A stretch of 64,000 nucleotides of DNA, from assembly GCF_000004075.3 (NCBI RefSeq), contig NC_026655.2, forward strand, positions 6,386,001-6,450,000. Reading direction: 5' to 3'. The stretch comes from Cucumis sativus. Lineage: Eukaryota; Streptophyta; Magnoliopsida; Cucurbitales; Cucurbitaceae. The stretch's first letter is position 1; each line of letters begins with the position of its first letter. Below, piece by piece: positions 1 through 12,900 of the stretch. Both the position numbers and the translations under genes were made by a program. Under the pieces are notes generated by a model, which searched no databases, was not told where the DNA came from, and was given only the letters and a program-made list of their open reading frames with translations.

Positions 1-113
1 ATGAAACAATATAAGGTTAAATCGTTTTGATATATTAATGGAAAACGGTCCAAGTAAATTAAGGGAATAGATATATATATGTAAGTTTATGAAAATTAAT
101 AAAAAAGACTAAC

Positions 114-3100
114 AAGAATTGATGGGTTTTTTCCAAATGCTTATCTCTGATTTGCTACTGATTGCTGATGGTTTTCTAGCCAAGACATGTAACGCTGTCT
201 CATTATTATTCTTAGTGTCTCTCATAATTGCTAATTTTGGATTCCTTTCAAGAATTTCCAAACTTATGTCTGCAGAAGAAAAAAAACATTGCTTAGCGCA
301 TATATACATGAACATGATATTAAATACGTAAAAGGACATTGAATTGTGTTTAAGATGTGTGTTTTGATAATCATTTGGAGTGTTTTTAAAATCCAAAGTC
401 TAAGTTGTAAATTTAAAATCTATAAATGTTCGGCAACAAACCCTTCATAGCTATTTGGTTTTTGAGTATTACGCTTGTTTTTTATACACAATTTCTTTAT
501 AATGGTTTTCGTACAGAGAAAAGTTAAATTCTCAAAATAAAAAAATAAAAAAAAGTTGAAAGCTATTGTTTTTTAGTTTTTAGAATTTTGTTTGGCTTTT
601 TAAAACGCTTCATAAAAAAATAAATTACATAACAGTGCTCTAGTAATATTTATAAGCATAATTTTCAAAACAAAGGTGGGGTATCAACTGAATGAAGATG
701 TTTGGGTGCATGTTGAATTCAAAAGAAAAGAAAATCAATAAGATAAACATTTGTAAACCGAACTTTTGTACTTTTCTTTTCTTTCCTTTTCACTTTTTTC
801 TTTTGTACTCTAAATTTTGTTGGAGTTAGATTCCAAAAATAAAATAAATTTATAAAAATATATATCTTTTTACATTTTAAAAAAGAAAATCGTTTCAAAT
901 GCTGAAAATACTTATCAATATAAAAAAATTGTTACTGATAAACACATTTATCTTTTAAGTGATACTCACAGATGTTAATACGAGTATATTGTGGCCAATC
1001 ATGAATTAAAGATATAAAAAAAACCTTTTGAAAAGCTTGTTAATGTTTGTGACAAATCGAACCAGAATATAAAAGAAAGGTAGAAAAACTAAAAAAACTA
1101 AAAATCTACGTACTTTACCAACGAGGTATCATAAGCAATTTAACTAAGTAGGAAATTACCATAAAAGTCGCTGTGTATAGTGGCAATAAGAAGCTCAATC
1201 TGGTCTTGAGAAGTGAGTTGCTTCCGATCGGTGACAGAGAAGAGATAAGAAGCCATTTGTTTACGTTGATACGAAATAGCCATGAAAAGTGGTGTTGCAT
1301 TTCCAAATCCACGTATAAGCGGAAGATCTTTATTCTTCTTCACCATTAACTCAGCAATTCTCACCACTCCTGACGTTGCAGCAAAACAAAGGGCAGTATT
1401 GCCATGGGTGTTTATTATTACCATGTCATCAAGTGTCATTGTATCTATCAACTTCTCTACGAATTCCACATGCTTTGCTCCAGCAGCTATGTGAAGAGCT
1501 GTCTCATTGTCTCTTGTTATGTAATTGCTTACGCTCCAAGATGTGTCCGCCTTTAGGATTGATTCAGCCTTTTCCCAATCCCCTTTCAGTGCAGCATGGT
1601 ACAGGCTAATCTTTTTCGCAGCTGAACATATTTTCGTCGTATATAATTCTTAGAGAAAAATACTCTTGATTCTTGAAACTGTTAATCAAACCGGATCTTA
1701 AGTTTCCTTTTTGGATTTTGAGAATAATTGAGCCTTTTTTTTCTGAACATTACTCACCCATACTTTCAAAAATAAAAACAAGTTTTTAAAAATCTGTTCA
1801 TGTTGGTAACCATTTTATTTTTAATTTAGTTTTGTGTGTTCGAAAATTAACTTCATTTTATTTCCTTTTCTAATTACAATAATATGTTTGCCTATATCTC
1901 AAGTTCAAATTTCGAAATTTACATTTTTTCCTTCAAAATTTGACTTGTTTATGGAAAATGTGAGAAAATGGTAGATAAGGAAAGTAGGAAATTTAGATGT
2001 AAAATGAATTATTTATTGGTTTAATTTTTAGAATCTAAAAAAGAAAAAGAAAAATCACAGTAGCCAAACAGGTTTACTTTTTTAGATTTTTAAAAAGTGG
2101 ATGAGTTTTTTAAAACATTGGTAAAAAGTATATAATAAAACAATGGTACTGATCCCTCTTTTCTCCTTTTAGTTTCTTGTTAAAAATGGTAGATAATAAA
2201 GGAACGAATTTGAGTTAATTTTCAAAATTCTAAAATAAAAAAATTAACTAATTACTAAACATGATCTAATATTGTTTGAGAAGCTAAAATTATATAAATA
2301 TGTTCTTGAACAATACTCACCTGACGAAAGGGATCAGAAAGTGCACGATTACATTTTAATCAGATTGACACCTCTCTACCACTTTTATCACGTACAAGAT
2401 CAAAATATCAATATGAATATTTATTTTCAAAATTCTTATAAAAAGGTTGAAATTAAATAAATATGACTATTTTCAATATTCTTTTAAAAAGTTGAAATTA
2501 AATAAATATGAATATTTATTTTCAAAATTCTTTTAAAAAGGTTGAAATTAAATAAATATGAATATCTATTTTCAAGATTCTTTTAATAAAAAGGTTGAAA
2601 TTAAATAAATATAAATATGTTTTTTCAAAATTCTTTTAAAAAGGTTGAAATTAAATAAATATATATGAACATGTATTTTCAAAATTCTTTTAAAGTTTTC
2701 ATTTTGGTCCACAATCATTTTTAAAGTTGGTTTTATTTTGGTTTTTAAATTTTCAACATTTTAATTATACAACTTTCAAATAAATAACTATTTTTGTATC
2801 TAATTTTTTCAAAATAATTTGAAGAAATTATTTGCTCTATTGGGAAGAAAACATGTTTAATGTGCATTCACATCTCCTCTAACTTATAATTGCAATTCAA
2901 ACTAAATATATTTTCAGTGTTTATACTATCAACGTGATAATGCATATAATCGATTTATTCTCATATTTGATAAAGAATATAATTAATACTGTTTAGAAGT
3001 TTAGAGCCTAAACAAACATGTTTAATGATTAAAGCTCATGAAATAAAACGAAACCAACATTGAAATCCAAACCCCAAAACAAAGTTAATGTAAGTTTTAA

Positions 3101-3483
3101 AGAAAATAAAGAGATTACGAGAAAAAAGAGAATTAAAATGAAGAACGTAACATACTAATCCTTAGCTGTTTGGTTTCTTCATCAAGAGGAATTTCAGAGT
3201 CTACGGTTTGGTTATCCGCGGTGGCGGCGCAGGAGCTATTGATCTGATCGGCGGTGACTTCCAATTGAAAGTCATCTCCTATAGACGCCGCAAGAATGAG
3301 CTGGCGTTCAACAACAACCTCCACTGTCTCACCTTCATCTTCTTCTTTTGATCCACCGGCCTTATTTTTGCTTTCAGGGTTATTAACTGTGGAATGATCA
3401 CAACCACATTCTGGGTCGTCCTTTTTATTTGATTCCTTGGCCGTAATCGAACTCGAAATCTCAATTTGTTTTGTAGGATTCAT
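114..3483 (-). CDS. Ankyrin-repeat/PGG family protein, gene A (5' part, continues past left edge)
   Basis: Three coding exons are visible on the minus strand: 3156-3483, 1160-1621 and 114-269. The later exons (second ankyrin block, PGG membrane domain) lie beyond the left edge. Exon 1 starts at ATG 3483 (MNPTKQ...), the same kind of start as gene D; the frame is open further upstream but has no ATG. It encodes a polar, probably disordered segment containing EGETVEVVVE. Exon 2 carries the first ankyrin repeats ([46 protein letters not shown]). Exon 3 gives DISLEILERNPKLA and [10 protein letters not shown]. Each visible junction splits a codon after its first base: ATTA|gtatgt to ttcag|CT, then TATG|gtaatt to tctgcag|AC. 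The family (ACD6/ITN1-like) works at membranes in stress and defence signalling. The function here is inferred from homology. Confidence 0.82.
270..1159 (-). other. Intron 2 of gene A
   Basis: An AT-rich intron between exons 2 and 3 of gene A, with donor G|gtaatt at 1159 and acceptor tctgcag at 270. It holds many homopolymer A/T runs. I see no coding or RNA feature in it. Confidence 0.75.
2403..2699. repeat. Minisatellite of about 50 bp in intron 1 of gene A
   Basis: Six imperfect head-to-tail units of about 45-56 bp. Each begins AAATATGAATATTTATTTTC, continues with AAAATTCTTTTAAAAAGGTT and ends in GAAATTAAAT. The last unit is incomplete. The array lies inside intron 1 (1622-3155); the rest of that intron shows only AT-rich sequence. 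Confidence 0.85.
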
Positions 3484-4454
3484 TCTCCCTCTTCTACTTC
3501 TACTTCTCAAATCAGATGGCAAAAGGAAGAGAAATGAAAAAACTTTAGGTGAGTTTGAGGTTGAGGAAGTTCAAATATTCTTCTATTTAGTGTCCTATAA
3601 AAAGAGCTAAGGAAAAAAGAAAGCATTAAAACTAAAATAAATAAATAAATTATTCGACCACCCCACAACGATGGAGCTAGATATTTTTTTTCTTGGATAT
3701 AGATGTACGTATGAGAGAAAATTTTAGGTTCCTTTTTGTAAATTGGGATGTTTGAATATGAATACTAATTCCACTACCTTGGATATCTTGTTCAAGAAAA
3801 ACAATTTACAAAATTAAACCGTGTAGAATTGATATTACTCTAAAAAAATTCTATAGGTTAGTTGGTAAGTAAATAATGATGTATAACCTTTAGTGACAGT
3901 TTAAAAAAACAACTGTGATTTTGATGAACCTTACTATATAAAGTGCTTCTAAAGTTAACTTTTTTTTTTCATCAGTGATTATGATAAGGAGTCATTCAAA
4001 ATATCGATAGATTTGGGCACAACATATATATTTTAGATATACACCGACTAATATTCATAAAATCACTGCCGAAGCTTATTAATCTTTAGGTTCTTTTTTA
4101 ATAACAAGTAACATCAACGATAGAGATCCATACAAGCAATAAGATATTGCAATTAAGTTGACACATCCAACAAAATTGTGTTACGTACCCCAATTCTCCT
4201 ATTACTATGTGATAACTTTTTGTATACACTTCAAAGATAACGTTACATTGGATTGGAGAAGAAAAACGGGAGGAAAGGAATTGAATGGTGGGACAATAAC
4301 ATGAGAAAAGGAATAGCTTTTATAGTAAAATATCCAACAACTAATGGCAGACAAAACCCACGAGAATCTCAAAGGCAATGAAAATCCATCAATCACACAT
4401 TCATCAAATTAAAGCATTATTATTTTATTTTAAAAAAATATATGTTGATCAGTA
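3484..4454. other. Intergenic, upstream of gene A
   Basis: An AT-rich stretch upstream of the gene A start codon. I see no convincing TATA box in minus orientation and no gene. Short open frames here (for example 4205-4396 minus) have no recognisable domain. Confidence 0.6.
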
Positions 4455-4690
4455 GCTATACCCACCCGAACATCTCCACTAGATAAACATTCCCTTAGCA
4501 CCCTCATCATGAATAAGAGTTTAGTACAGGAAGCAGGAGAAAACAAAAAGAGTTAGAGAGAAGCCCCTAGAACCCAATTAGATAAAGACATTTAAATTTA
4601 AAGCAATAGAGGAGGCTGAATAATTTCTAAACAGTGAAGATCGGCTTGTCCAAAGGCCGGTTGTGGCCTGTATATCTTTCCACACTCAAA
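4455..4690 (-). mobile_element. LINE 3'-end fragment (minus orientation)
   Basis: The reverse complement matches the 3' end of the LINE at 58.2-60.1 kb almost word for word. Shared stretches include CCACAACCGGCCTTTGGACA, TTCTAGGGGCTTCTCTCTA, TACTAAACTCTTATTCAT and the tail AGGGTGCTAAGG...CTAGTGGAG. It covers only the last residues of the ORF and the 3' untranslated tail, so it is a strongly 5'-truncated insertion. It carries no functional coding sequence. Confidence 0.85.
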
Positions 4691-5559
4691 TAATTCTTGG
4701 ACAAATAATTCAATTTTTTATTTTATTTTATCTTTTTATGTGTTATGTTTAACCTTGTTCTTCATTGTCTCACACGCTATAATGTATTTTTTGTTGCTTA
4801 CATTTAAGGATTTGTTTTATTTGTTTTTTTTCCTTGTGCATGTCAAAGACTACTACAAGTGTGTGTCAATCTGAAGCTATTGTGAAATAAAAGAACTTTT
4901 CGTTTAATTTAGTTAAATGATCTTCATTTGATACCAAGAAAGATATATTCAAGTTATGATTTGAAATTCTCATATTTAGGTTAAATAAGTTTAGAATATA
5001 ATTAGAATCCTGTAAATTCTCAACCGATATACTTTTCTTCACATACTACTTTTCTTCACATACTACTGTCAGACGAAGGTGTGGTATTGCACTGAATCTG
5101 GGTATCAAACTTTAAGCCGTTCTATTTGTTTTACTATCTATGTTTTCTTTTCACGTTGTTGGCATTGTTGGAACTTTGTGTAACCCATGACATTAGGTGT
5201 GAGATCAACTTTTGATATAAATAAAAGTCCGCTTGTGAAAAGTTAACCAATGGAAACATCGAATATTAAGAATAAGAATCACTCTTTTTCATGATGTTTT
5301 CTTAGAAACTAGCAACCATTTAAATGGTTGTGGGTCCAAAGTTGAGAAAAAACAACTTTGTAACAAAATAATCAACCATTTATAATAAAGAAAACACATT
5401 ATTGAGATATACATTTATCGATCATTGTGTATATTTTTTATAAATATAATTTTATATTTACCAAATTATATTAATGAATATATGACAAAATATTTGTGAA
5501 AGAATTTGGGGTTGTCAAGCGTCCTCCATCCCTTTTAATTACCTTCTCTCAACGTTTAA

Positions 5560-6950
5560 AGCTCCTTCATCTATTTGTAAATCTTTCGAAAAGAAGATGA
5601 GAGAGACTTCTTGAGGGAAGGCACTAATAGTTCTGGAGGATCACACTTAGTTAGGACGTGGGACCATGTTACTTTGCCTCTAAAAACAAAGGAGGGCTTG
5701 GCATTTGACAAAATCAGATTGATAAATGAAGCTCTTTTGACTAAATGGTTGTGGAGATATATCACAAAAAAAGATGGTTTGTGGAAGGATGTTATTGCCT
5801 CCAAATACGTTAAAGAGCCTTTGAAACTTTTTCTTCTTAAAAAACATTAATGCTATAATACTAGCGCAAAATCTCCATATGGTTTAACATTACCAAACTC
5901 TAGAACTTAATTCTTTCCGATACTAATTGGAAAATCTCTAGTGGAGGTAACACCCTTTTCTGGTATCAGAATTGGATTGGTATGGGTCTTTTATACCAGA
6001 TGCAGCCGCGTTTCTTTGCTCTCACTGACAACAAAAGCTCATTACTGTTAAGGAAGAAGCTTGGTCTCCACCCAAATGCAATCTGGAAATTTTTTCCTTC
6101 CGTCAATTGAGGGATAGAAAGATTCTTGATTGAGATTTGGTCTCAGCTGCTTGGACACCCCTATATCTATAGAGGATACTGATATTGGGCAATGGTCTCT
6201 AACATTATTTTCTCTATTAAATCTCTAAAGTTCCATTCGGTTGATGCTAAACAATATTTTATACCCGTAGGCAATATTTGATCTACCACTCTGCCTAAAA
6301 AGTGTAAAGTTTTCATTTGGACCCTACTTAATAATAATGGACTAAATACTATTGAATAAATATCCAATTCGGAATCCTTCCGTGCACCTTAACCCAAGCT
6401 GGTGTATTCTATGCAAAAAAACCCAATCATAATCACTGAAACACCTTTTTCTGCAATGCTCTTATTCAACGTAGGTCTGGAGTTCTTTTTATGCTTTTCA
6501 GAAATCCTTGATTTGGTGACTAATCTTAACTCAATGTGGAATATTGATCCTTGTTAAATCCTCTTCGCATACTACATAGACAATATCGGCTAAAAGACTT
6601 ATCAACAACGATCTCATTGGTGCCTCCTTCAATTTGAGGGATGACATCTTATACTTAATGGCCTCCTGATGCTCAAAATCTTCCATATTTTCTTATTATG
6701 ATGGTATTTCAATTGCTCTTAATTGGAAGGCTTTCTCTAGCCTATCCTTTTAATTTGTTCCACTTGTTTGATCATTAAACTCTCTTTGTATCTCTTATAT
6801 TTTTTAATTTGTTCCACTTGTTTGATCATTAAACACTCTTTGTATCTCTTATATTTTTGAATGAATTCCGGGACGTGACGAGGGTGCACCCTTGATATTT
6901 ATTTGTTACTGCAACCTAGTTGAGATGTATGAGTGCACCTTCGTTGTTCT
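5560..6950 (+). mobile_element. Decayed LINE fragment (C-terminal part and 3' tail)
   Basis: At 5611-5850 the plus strand still encodes a post-reverse-transcriptase segment of plant L1-like elements, with KEGLAFDKIRLINEALLTKW followed by LWRYITKKDGLWKDVIASKY. Compare CLWRFYEEEDPLWKHIILAKY in the larger copy at 58.8-59.7 kb. Further on are remnants of the zf-RVT region (around 6380-6500, CTGGTGTATTCTATGC) and a tail with AGGGTGCACCC and AGTTGAGATGTATGAGTGCA. Several frameshifts and stops break the reading frame. The same sentence-like block (TTTAATTTGTTCCACTTGTT...) occurs twice around 6750-6860, a small internal duplication. Confidence 0.8.
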
Positions 6951-6959
6951 TTCTCCCGT

Positions 6960-9905
6960 TTATTTGTAAGGAGAAAAAAAATTTACAAATGTGACACATA
7001 ATAATTGTGGATTGAAAGTTTCCCCCTTTGTTTACCTATATATATTAAATTAAAGATTCTGACATTTAATTAAGACTATCAAGAATAAAAATCTTAAACT
7101 CTTAAAAGTTGTGTCACTCATATTCAATAGCCATGGAAGTATTTTAAATAAATTAATATTTTCTAGATGATGATGATTATTAATAATGAAGAAAAGAAAT
7201 TCTAAAGCCAAATAAATTAACAACCAAAAGTTTCTCAGTAATAAAGAGAGTTTGAGAAAGCATATAGTTTAGATCGAGCCACATTATAGTTGAACGTTGT
7301 GTTTAAAGAAGACGTGTTATCACATGTACAGAGAGTATTTCAAGACCTTACTTCCAAGATACAACACCCTACAAAAAAAGAACTTGTGTACAGCTAAGTA
7401 ATCTTACGAATTTCTATTGGATTTGTGTGATCACAAAAGACCTCTTTGGAATTAACATCGAAGTTCTACGTTGATAATAAAAGCACAAGCTGATCTATGG
7501 TTATTTTGGCAATTAAATTAAATATATTGTATTCTTGTTTTTATACATGTCTGTGCAGCAGCAGAAACTAAGAAGTTGATTTCTTAATATGTTTCAAACA
7601 ACGTAATAACTTAATGATACATGACTTTATACATTGTCTTAAAAATACGTTAGGAATAAAATCATAACACAAAATTGTAAAAGAATATCAATCCGAACTA
7701 TGAAGGATTTCATATTTAGAATTTGCTGATGCACTTGTTCATAAAATGTTCTTAAAAAGTTGAATCTGTCTCATCTTCCAAAAAAAATTTAACTTTAAGA
7801 AATATGTGGGGATACAATTGGTGGATTAAATAAAAAAGTTTATCTCATTTTCCTCCAAATAATATTGATGACAATTTGAATGATATTAATTAGATAATTT
7901 TTTTTATCAAATTGTTGATGCAGTGGAAACAAGTATTATGGTCGAATCCGTTTCCTTTATTAATTAAGATTAGGATTGTGATTAGTTTGTTTTTTTATTC
8001 TCTATAAATAGAGTATTTTATCTTTCTCTATTTCTAACTTTTATACATTAATAAACTTCATTAAATACACTAAGCGGAGAAGATATACAAATTTAATTGA
8101 TAATCATTTTAGGAATAATAATTAAGGATTTAAATCTAATTGCTAAATTTGTAACTAGAGGTGAAATTTAATAAATGCCTCATGTTTTATTTAGGCCCAA
8201 CTGGTGAGCAAACTGTATGACACTTCCAACACATACCATGGTTTGTAATATTGATCATATATTAAAAATAAAATTCAATTTATAAAAGTAATAATATAGC
8301 AAGGTATTGGAATATAATTAGAAGATTGATGTAACCACAATTATATATGTGGGAGTAGAGGACAAAAATGTACTTCCAACCTTATCCCATGATGACCCAT
8401 TCAAATTTGAAATTTTGAGTAGAAAAATAATTAATAACTACCACCAACTTTTCAAGATTCTTTTAAACTTTTTGTTGGGCGAAGCCTTATGCTTTCACTC
8501 AATAAAAACATACTATACATTAATTTAAGATGTATTCACTTCTACACCAAAATTATCTAAATGTTTATAAATATAAGGCTATATTACTATCTGATTTTGA
8601 ACTATGAGATATGTTAAAAGTAGATATATACAATTTTTAAAAATAGGTATGATTTGTTATAATTTCGTTTCAATCAATAGTGATAGACTTTAACATATTT
8701 TTTTTAATATGTTTTTAAAAATATAGAAAAAAAGGAATATTAGTGTATAATTATAAAGAAAAAATTAATCATTAATTGTTTTAAAAAAAGAACGTAGCCA
8801 TTTTTATTTCTTGACAAAACAAAACATGTAGAGTTGGTGTAATTTCGTAGTGAAAGCAATGAAAATATGATTGAATTAAATCAATCATTTTCTTTTCTTT
8901 TCGAGAAAGGAAAAACACTTTCTTTTGCTTTTGCATTTGCTTTTGCTTTACTTTTGCTTTTAATATTGTTTCTTAATGCATGTCATCATCCCACTTTTGA
9001 CTTTTATGCCATCTTATGGCTCCACTCCTAAAATCTTTCCTACGATTTAATTACTTCTCACGTTCACATCTTTTCAAATAAAAGTATATCAATTCTTATG
9101 AAAAATAATATCCTCGTGTGTGACTGAGAATGAATATAGCAAGTTTATACTAAATGTTGGATCCAATATTATAGACTTATGTATTTATAAAGTCAATAAA
9201 TACTAAATTACATAACTTAATTAAATGAATTAAGATTTGATTTATTTCAACCTCTAAATTCTAACATTATTATTAATTAATTAAGTTAAATAAATAGATG
9301 TATGTGTTAGGACTATTTATACAATAGTGAAGTTGGAAGATTGAATCTCTCATCACTTGAAACAATTGAAAGATGATCATGTCAGTTACCTTTACCTTTA
9401 GCTAAGTTTTTATTTTATCATGTTATGACCATTTAGTTATATATTCCTGTTAACCAAAATTATTTAAAAATGAAGTATCTTGTAACTAAAGAGTGGTCTT
9501 CAATTTTTAAATTTTAATTTGGTTAGATATTATAAGGTTTATAGGTTTACTTCTAGTTAAATAAAATGCATTGCAACCTAATGCTGCAAAGTATAAATTT
9601 TTTTAAAAGAAAATCATGCATGCAATATAATGTGTAAAAACAATAAAGTTGAGATATTTATGGACTACTTCGCATGAAGACTAGAAGAGCCATTTGAGAC
9701 ACATTGTTGCTATTGTCTTAACATATTAGTAATATTGACATAATGCATTCTTTCCTTTGCGAGGTCTGATTCAAACATACATGTAGCCCAACAAATAAAA
9801 ACCCATATCATAACTTTTATTGAAGAAACCAATATTAAAATGTATCAAGCTCTTCAACATTAGGGAAAAAAAAAAAAAAACAATATGAGATGATGGCAAT
9901 GATAA
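6960..9905. other. Intergenic between the LINE fragment and gene B
   Basis: No gene seen. Around 7960-8080 there is an LTR-like stretch with CTCTATAAATAGAG and a run of T/CTC that looks like the promoter and polyadenylation part of a solo LTR; I could not define its ends. Around 8585-8740 lies a weak copy of the foldback family described elsewhere. At 8905-8960 there is a short TTTTGCTTTTGCAT repeat. Everything else is AT-rich sequence without a recognisable feature. Confidence 0.5.
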
Positions 9906-12900
9906 TTAAAACAATTTGCGTGGATTATTGGGATTAAAAAGAAATCTAGAGGAGTAAGTGTTGTGAAAAATATCAATCCACAATGTAAACTGAAGTAAAC
10001 AAAAACAAGTAATGGGAATAATGGCCATTGCCGTGACCATGGTTGGGATGGAGATATTAGCGTTGTGGTAGATCAAAAAGAAGGTAGAACTAAAAGCTAC
10101 AGCCATGAACACAATGGAGATGAAGAGCGATGCGAGTCCAAACAGCAATTTCGAGGGCAGTGAGTGTAAGAAATCTTCTTCTGCATAGCGTGAAGTTAAT
10201 ATCGACAAGAACATTAAAATAGACGTAGAAGACGAAAACAAGGCAATTGCATCTGACACTACAAACATTGCAAACCAAAACTTATTTTGGAAAATAGGAG
10301 TTCCTGTATTATCATCATTGCCACCAGGAACTGTGAAGGCTGCAGCAAAAACTACAGTGGATATCAAAGTAGCGACCAGCATGCATGAGTTTGCTGTGTT
10401 TTTCATCCACTCTTCGCCCTCTTTACGTAGACGTTTGTGTTTTTCGGTGAATAATTGGCGCGGTGTCAACTTGGGTATAGATGGATCTGGATCGTTGGAT
10501 TTCACTTCAAGTTGAGAAGGCAAAACTATCTTCTCCACTTCCTTCATTAATCAATTGAAATGTCATGTTGTATGAGAAATTAAATACAAATAATCTATCT
10601 AACAAGTTACAGGTAATTCTAATGCTCGTCCAAGATTTTGAGTTCGTTTTGTATTTAATTATTTAAGTTGCAATTAGATTCAAAATATTTAGCATTCTTA
10701 GACTTTTTTTTAATTAATGCAAATATAAGTCTTTAACAATTCTCGAGTTATATGACATTTGTTATTATTCTATAATAATCGTGAACAAAGTTTATTTAAT
10801 TTGACCCAGAAGGAATGAAATAAGAAAAAGTTTAACAGATGGGAATGGTGTGTTTAATTAAGCTAAGTACATACCTTGAACCAAAGCATTTCACGTTGCA
10901 TTTGAAGAGCAGCTCCTGATACTCTATTAAGATGGTTTGGAGCAGCTAGATTTCCAGCCAAATGCAGGATGCTATATTTTCCCTTGAAAGTTCTATATTT
11001 AGTTGAGAATTCATTGAGCTTACCAATCTCATTTATGAGATTAAACACATTCTCAAGTCGATTTTCAACAGCTACATGAAATATACTCTTACTATCGTCA
11101 TTGTCGTCGTCACCCCATAAAATATCTGGAAATTCACAAATGAGCACAATCAAAAACTCAACATTACCTGCCCCTGCAGCATCATTCAGCAAACTTGTGG
11201 GATGTTTAATAAACTCGAGCATCTCTTTTTGTGGAAGCTCATATACAACATACCTCCATAGGAATTCAACTAATTGATGAGCCAATGTTTTGGTCACATC
11301 TTTATTACTATTGGAGGGCAAAATTAGAGAAGCCAAAATTTCATTAATAAGTTTCCAAGGTGATATGAATAGTTTGGAATTAAATCTCCAAGAGTTGATG
11401 CGCATTTTCAAATTTTGTAGCTGCTTTGTGCTATCCATGGCAGATGGTTTTCTGGCCAATACATGTAATGCAGTTTCATTATTGTTCTTGGTATCTTTCA
11501 TTACCGCTAACTCCGGATATAGTTTCAAAATCCACAAGCTTAAATCTGCAAAAAGAAGACATAATCATTAATTAAAATGACTTTAGAAAATGAGTGATGA
11601 GTATAACACTTTTAGATACTAACTTTTAGATACTAGAGGAGACGAACTAGGAGGTGCATGTTGGAAGCGTACAACAAACACCACAAATAGATAATTACCA
11701 AATAGAATACTTAAGAAGAAAAAACAAGCTTTGTTAGAAGAATCTAACTTTTTTATGTGTATTCTACTCACACTTGGATAATTTAGATTACAACATTTCA
11801 ATCCTATTTATAGGATTTTCATGAGCATAACTCATACCACAAACTTATTTATTTAAAGCATTGTTTAATTTTCAACATCCTCCCTTAAACATGTTTTTTT
11901 AAAAAAAAAACTCCAAGCGAACTTCTTAACTTGTTAAACACATTAACTTTGAGTGGCTTCGTGAAAATATCTGCAATTTGATCTTCAGTCTTCACATATT
12001 CAACATGAACCTCCTTCCTTGAAATGGAATCTCGGATGAAATGAAATCTAGTATCAATGTGTTTGCTACGATCATGGAACACAGGATGCTTTGCCAGAGC
12101 AATTGTTGACTTATCATCTTGCAAAATTCCAATTGTCTTTAACAAATTTCTTAACCAAACTGCATGACAAGCACATGAAGCTGCAGCAATGTATTCGGCT
12201 TCACAAGTGGATAATGTCACAATAGGTTGTTTCTTTGAACTCCAAGTAAATGCAGTATTACCAATGAAGAATACAAATCCACTAGTGCTCTTTCGATCAT
12301 TAGTATCTCCAGCCCAGTCACTATCACAATAGCCTTCAAGCTTGAATTCTTTAGATGAAGAATAAAATAACCCATAGTCAAGCGTATCTTTGAGGTAACG
12401 AAGAATTCTCTTTGCCACTTTCAAATGAGTAGTTGTAGGAGATTCCATAAATCGACCCACCAATCCAACACTGAAAAGAATATATGGTCGTGTGCAAGTT
12501 AAATATCTCAAACTCCCAACCAAACTTTTGAAATATGAATGATCAACATCTCCTTCTTCATATTTGGACAATTTGGTCCTCGTTTCAATCGGAGTTGTAA
12601 CAGGCTTAGAATTAATATTAATCATATTGAACTTCTCTAGAATTTCTCTGGTATATTGTTCTTGAGAGATGAAAATACCTTCATTTGTTTGCTTCACCTC
12701 AATACCAAGATAATATGACATCAGCCCTATATCTGTCATTTCAAATTCTTGGGTCATCACCTTATTGAGATCTTCAAACATACTTGCAGGATTTCCTGTA
12801 AAAATTAAGTCATTCACGTACACACAAACAACCAAAATATCTCCATGATCATTAGTCTTAATATAAAGGGAGTGTTCATAAGGGCACCTCAAATACCCAT

